DNA of 64,000 nt from Noviherbaspirillum aerium (GTDB taxonomy: Bacteria; Pseudomonadota; Gammaproteobacteria; Burkholderiales; Burkholderiaceae_D). This document shows, one piece after another, positions 62,670 to 64,000 of this stretch (positions are counted from its first letter, which is position 1; each line of letters begins with the position of its first letter). The position numbers and the translations under genes are program-made. The stretch spans positions 62,001 through 126,000 of the forward strand of contig NZ_VFAH01000014.1 in NCBI RefSeq assembly GCF_008929045.1, in the 5' to 3' direction. The notes below the pieces were generated by a model, which was given only the letters and a program-made list of their open reading frames with translations, was not told where the DNA came from and made no database searches.

Positions 62670-63386
62670 TTAATCGAGGCGCTTGGTCAGGCGCCGGTGC
62701 GAGCGGTCCATGTGCTTCTGCATGGCTGCCCGCGCCGCCGCCGCGTCTCTTTCTGCAACCGCGTCGGCCACCTTCCTGTGTTCTTCAATGGCAGCCCTCC
62801 AGCTCTCCGCATTTTCCAGGTGCTGTCCCAGCTTGGCCGAAATGGGATTGTTGCGCTGGTCGAACAGCAGGGCCACCACACTGATCAGCGCGCCGTTGCC
62901 GGCGATCTCCGCCAGGCGCAGGTGAAACAGCCGGTCACCCTTCATCGGCACGCCGCCGGCATCGGCTTCCCGTCGCATCATGTCGAGCGCTTCATCCAGC
63001 AGCGCCAGCTGCCGCGGCTTGACCGCGCGCGCGGCAAGCGCCGCGATCTCGCCTTCAATTACCGCCCGCGCGCGGATCAGCTCCAGCGGTCCGTGCATGT
63101 CGGTCAGCAAGTCCGATGGCATCGAGCGGTCGGCGCGGCGCTCGCAGACATAGATGCCGGCGCCCTTGCGCACTTCGACGCAGCCTTCCACTTCCAGCGC
63201 GATCAGCGCTTCCCGCACCGAGGGCCGCGACACGCCGAGCTGCAGCGCCAGATCGCGTTCCGGAGGCAGCCTGCTGCCCGGCCTGAACTCCTCGCAGCGG
63301 ATCAGCTCGCGCAACTGGTCGGCGATCTGGCGATACAGGCGCTGCGGTTCGATGAGTTGTATCGGCATGAGATCGTTTCCGTTCAT
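62670..63386 (-). CDS. GntR family regulator (FadR subfamily, FCD domain)
   Basis: The 238-aa product has a winged helix (RLYRQIADQLRELIRCEEFR, PGSRLPPERDLALQLGVSRP, SVREALIALEVEGCVEVRKG) and an FCD domain (ELIRARAVIEGEIAALAARA, KGDRLFHLRLAEIAGN, EEHRKVADAVAERD, MQKHMDRSH). This matches UxuR/ExuR-type hexuronate regulators. ATG 63386 was chosen over 63461 because the palindrome at 63430-63444 then lies in the leader; ATG 63368 is another choice. It probably controls dctPQM, idnD and possibly uxuB-manD. Confidence 0.87.
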   Translation of the reverse strand: MNGNDLMPIQLIEPQRLYRQIADQLRELIRCEEFRPGSRLPPERDLALQLGVSRPSVREALIALEVEGCVEVRKGAGIYVCERRADRSMPSDLLTDMHGPLELIRARAVIEGEIAALAARAVKPRQLALLDEALDMMRREADAGGVPMKGDRLFHLRLAEIAGNGALISVVALLFDQRNNPISAKLGQHLENAESWRAAIEEHRKVADAVAERDAAAARAAMQKHMDRSHRRLTKRLD

Positions 63387-63429
63387 GGGGAGTGGCGCCG
63401 CGTTGCCTTTTTCTCCGACTTTCTGGTAA

Positions 63430-63444
63430 ATTGGCCTTACCAAT
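63430..63444. promoter_or_regulatory. Candidate GntR operator in the divergent promoter
   Basis: ATTGG-CCTTA-CCAAT on the plus strand (ATTGGTAAGGCCAAT on minus) lies between the GntR gene and the LDH2-type gene. It matches the core of the palindrome at 38141-38155 in 13 of 15 bases. Confidence 0.6.
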
Positions 63445-63629
63445 AGACCGGATAATTTCATTTCCGATTGCGCTTGTCAAGCAGATAAAACATCGCACCT
63501 CGCACCGGTCAAGCAGGCAATGCATTACGGGCATCCGCGTGCTCTGGCGGCACGGGGGCGCAGTGGTGCGCATGGTGCCCGTTGGAGCGCGATGATGCGA
63601 GGAAAGCCAATACAACCCGGAGCAGACAC

Positions 63630-64000
63630 ATGAACGACACCAAGCATTTTTCAACAGGCATCAAGATCTCGGCGGCCGACCTGCATGCGCTCGTTTGCGC
63701 CATCTGGCGCAGCGCCGGCAGCGAGGAACGGGAAGCGGTCCTCGTTGCCGATCATCTGGTGCAAGCCAATCTTTCCGGACACGATTCCCATGGCGTCGGC
63801 ATGATTCCGCGCTATCTGCGTTCGCTGGCGGATGGCGAACTGACGCTGAACCGGCATGCGAAACTCGTGCGCGACGCCGGCGCGGTCCTCACTGTCGAAG
63901 GCGGTCTGGCCTTCGGACAGGTGGCAGCAAGGGAGGCGATGGACATGGGCATCGAACGCGCGAAGAGACTGGGTATTTGCGCGGTCGGCCTGCGCAACGC
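63630..64000 (+). CDS. LDH2/malate-type dehydrogenase, cut by the window end
   Basis: The first 123 codons read ISAADLHALVCAIWRSAGSE, HLVQANLSGHDSHGVGMIPR with the family His residues, and GGLAFGQVAAREAMDMGIER. This is the start of the LDH2 family (malate/L-lactate, ureidoglycolate, 2,3-diketogulonate or delta-1-piperideine-2-carboxylate reductases), which reduce 2-keto acids with NAD(P)H. GGAG precedes ATG 63630. It is divergent from the GntR gene, with the candidate operator between. Confidence 0.9.
   Translation, partial: MNDTKHFSTGIKISAADLHALVCAIWRSAGSEEREAVLVADHLVQANLSGHDSHGVGMIPRYLRSLADGELTLNRHAKLVRDAGAVLTVEGGLAFGQVAAREAMDMGIERAKRLGICAVGLRN

Overview
The window looks like chromosomal DNA of a high-GC betaproteobacterium of the Burkholderiales, most likely the Oxalobacteraceae (Herbaspirillum/Noviherbaspirillum-like). 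The reasons are three orphan Bug-type (TTT family) solute receptors, a DUF4148 exported protein, a small lipoprotein with a CPPGQAKKGRC tail and many hybrid sensor kinases. I placed it by family knowledge, not by a search. No rRNA, tRNA or CRISPR array was seen.

0-21 kb holds housekeeping and signalling genes: rlhA (23S rRNA hydroxylation), an orphan MlaC-like protein, a frameshifted membrane protein gene, DUF899/YVTN/TPR-HTH genes, a DUF2254 membrane protein, and a signalling cluster. The cluster has a PAS-PAS-PAS-GAF hybrid kinase, a LOV (blue-light) hybrid kinase, a stand-alone receiver, a dCache-type hybrid kinase and a CheW protein. Two nearly identical 173-bp inverted-repeat elements in opposite orientation bracket the DUF1028, DUF4148 and LOV kinase genes.

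21-41 kb is sugar-acid and organic-acid catabolism in small operons, each beside a regulator: (a) L-arabinonate dehydratase, RraA-family protein and a Bug receptor with a divergent GntR; (b) a hydroxyacyl-CoA-dehydrogenase-type enzyme, an Asp/Glu racemase-family protein and a Bug receptor with a divergent LysR; (c) an AhpD-like protein and a redoxin with a divergent AraC; (d) a divergent pair of operons, uxuB-manD against SDR-FAH hydrolase-SDR-cupin, around a 25-bp palindrome. Two more sensor kinases follow (41-44 kb).

45-50.7 kb is the most unusual part. One 1016-aa ORF joins an IS21 IstA-like transposase with lost catalytic residues to a degenerate receiver domain and PAS-GAF-PAS-PAS sensor domains, with no kinase. 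Next to it are a phage-type gene and about 1.5 kb without convincing genes.

50.7-64 kb has a run of two zinc alcohol/formaldehyde dehydrogenases with a DJ-1/PfpI protein, two overlapping phytanoyl-CoA-dioxygenase-type genes with a LysR regulator, and a TRAP transporter (dctPQM), L-idonate 5-dehydrogenase-like gene, GntR regulator and LDH2-type dehydrogenase cut by the window end. A sequence in front of this GntR gene (ATTGGTAAGGCCAAT) is nearly the same as one in the uxuB-manD promoter 25 kb away, so the TRAP/idonate and mannonate genes may form one regulon. Short tandem repeats and palindromic elements, several overlapping stop codons, are scattered between genes.
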